From an uncultured Streptococcus sp. (GTDB lineage: Bacteria; Bacillota; Bacilli; Lactobacillales; Aerococcaceae), in assembly GCA_916049935.1 (NCBI GenBank), contig CAJZJI010000032.1:1-7210 (forward strand): DNA of 7,210 nucleotides. The letters are read 5' to 3'. The position numbers and the translations under genes are program-made. This document shows positions 7,143 to 7,210 of this stretch, piece after piece (within the stretch, counting starts at the first letter, position 1; every line of letters starts with the position of its first letter). Under the pieces are notes generated by a model. The model worked only from the letters and a program-made list of their open reading frames with translations, had not been told where the DNA came from and ran no database searches.

Positions 7143-7176
7143 GTGAAAACCGTTGATTTAACAACATTTATTTATG

Positions 7177-7192
7177 CACACGCTCCCGTGTG
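7177..7192. terminator. Small hairpin upstream of the promoter, possible terminator
   Basis: CACACG and CGTGTG form a perfect 6-bp stem with a 4-base loop (7183-7186). On the plus strand it is followed by a T-rich run (TTTCATTTT); on the minus strand by CATAAATAAATG, which is a poor T-tract. It may end transcription of a gene beyond the right edge, or act in both directions. The stretch 7143-7210 has no coding signal I can support. Confidence 0.35.
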
Positions 7193-7210
7193 TTTCATTT
7201 TGGTTTAAAA

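Noticed and set aside
7152..7165. GTTG/CAAC inverted repeat just upstream of the -35 as an operator
   Set aside because: Only 4 bp with an AT-rich 6-base centre, which is too short to separate from chance, and no known regulator site is recognised.

Overview
The window is the promoter-proximal part of the S10-spc ribosomal protein operon of a low-G+C Firmicute. All genes lie on the minus strand, so transcription runs from the right edge toward position 1. Protein sequences (for example the S10, L4, S14 and L16 texts), the AT-rich codon use and strong GGAGG ribosome binding sites point to Lactobacillales, most likely Enterococcaceae or a near relative. A Vagococcus-like genome is my best guess, but I cannot prove the genus from this sequence.

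Layout in transcription order: a short upstream stretch with a small hairpin (7177-7192); a sigma-A type promoter (-35 at 7137-7142, -10 at 7114-7119); an untranslated leader of about 170 bases that is richer in G+C than its surroundings and can fold; then rpsJ (S10), rplC (L3), rplD (L4), rplW (L23), rplB (L2), rpsS (S19), rplV (L22), rpsC (S3), rplP (L16), rpmC (L29), rpsQ (S17), rplN (L14), rplX (L24), rplE (L5), rpsN (S14, zinc type) and the first 98 codons of rpsH (S8), which is cut by the left edge. Intergenic gaps are 54 bases or less. Two junctions overlap (rplD/rplW by 1 base, rplP/rpmC by 11), and no terminator-like structure separates the S10 part from the spc part. I read it as one continuous transcript.

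The products are 30S and 50S subunit proteins made in stoichiometric amounts. L3, L4, L22, L23, L24 and L29 assemble early or line the exit tunnel. L2, L3, L14 and L16 surround the catalytic centre and subunit interface. S3, S10, S14 and S19 build the 30S head, and S8 and S17 build the body. Four genes use non-ATG starts (rplB, rpsC and rplN GTG; rpsN TTG), each with a strong, well-spaced ribosome binding site.

The genes themselves are ordinary housekeeping genes, intact where complete. The least explained part is the rpsJ leader. It contains a 12-bp bulged stem enclosed by a 4-bp closing helix, a second hairpin, a possible alternative pairing with the rpsJ ribosome binding site, and an open frame continuous with rpsJ. 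It is a candidate cis-regulatory RNA. A second, weaker candidate is a fold joining the rplX stop and rplE start, the position where Escherichia coli S8 represses its operon.
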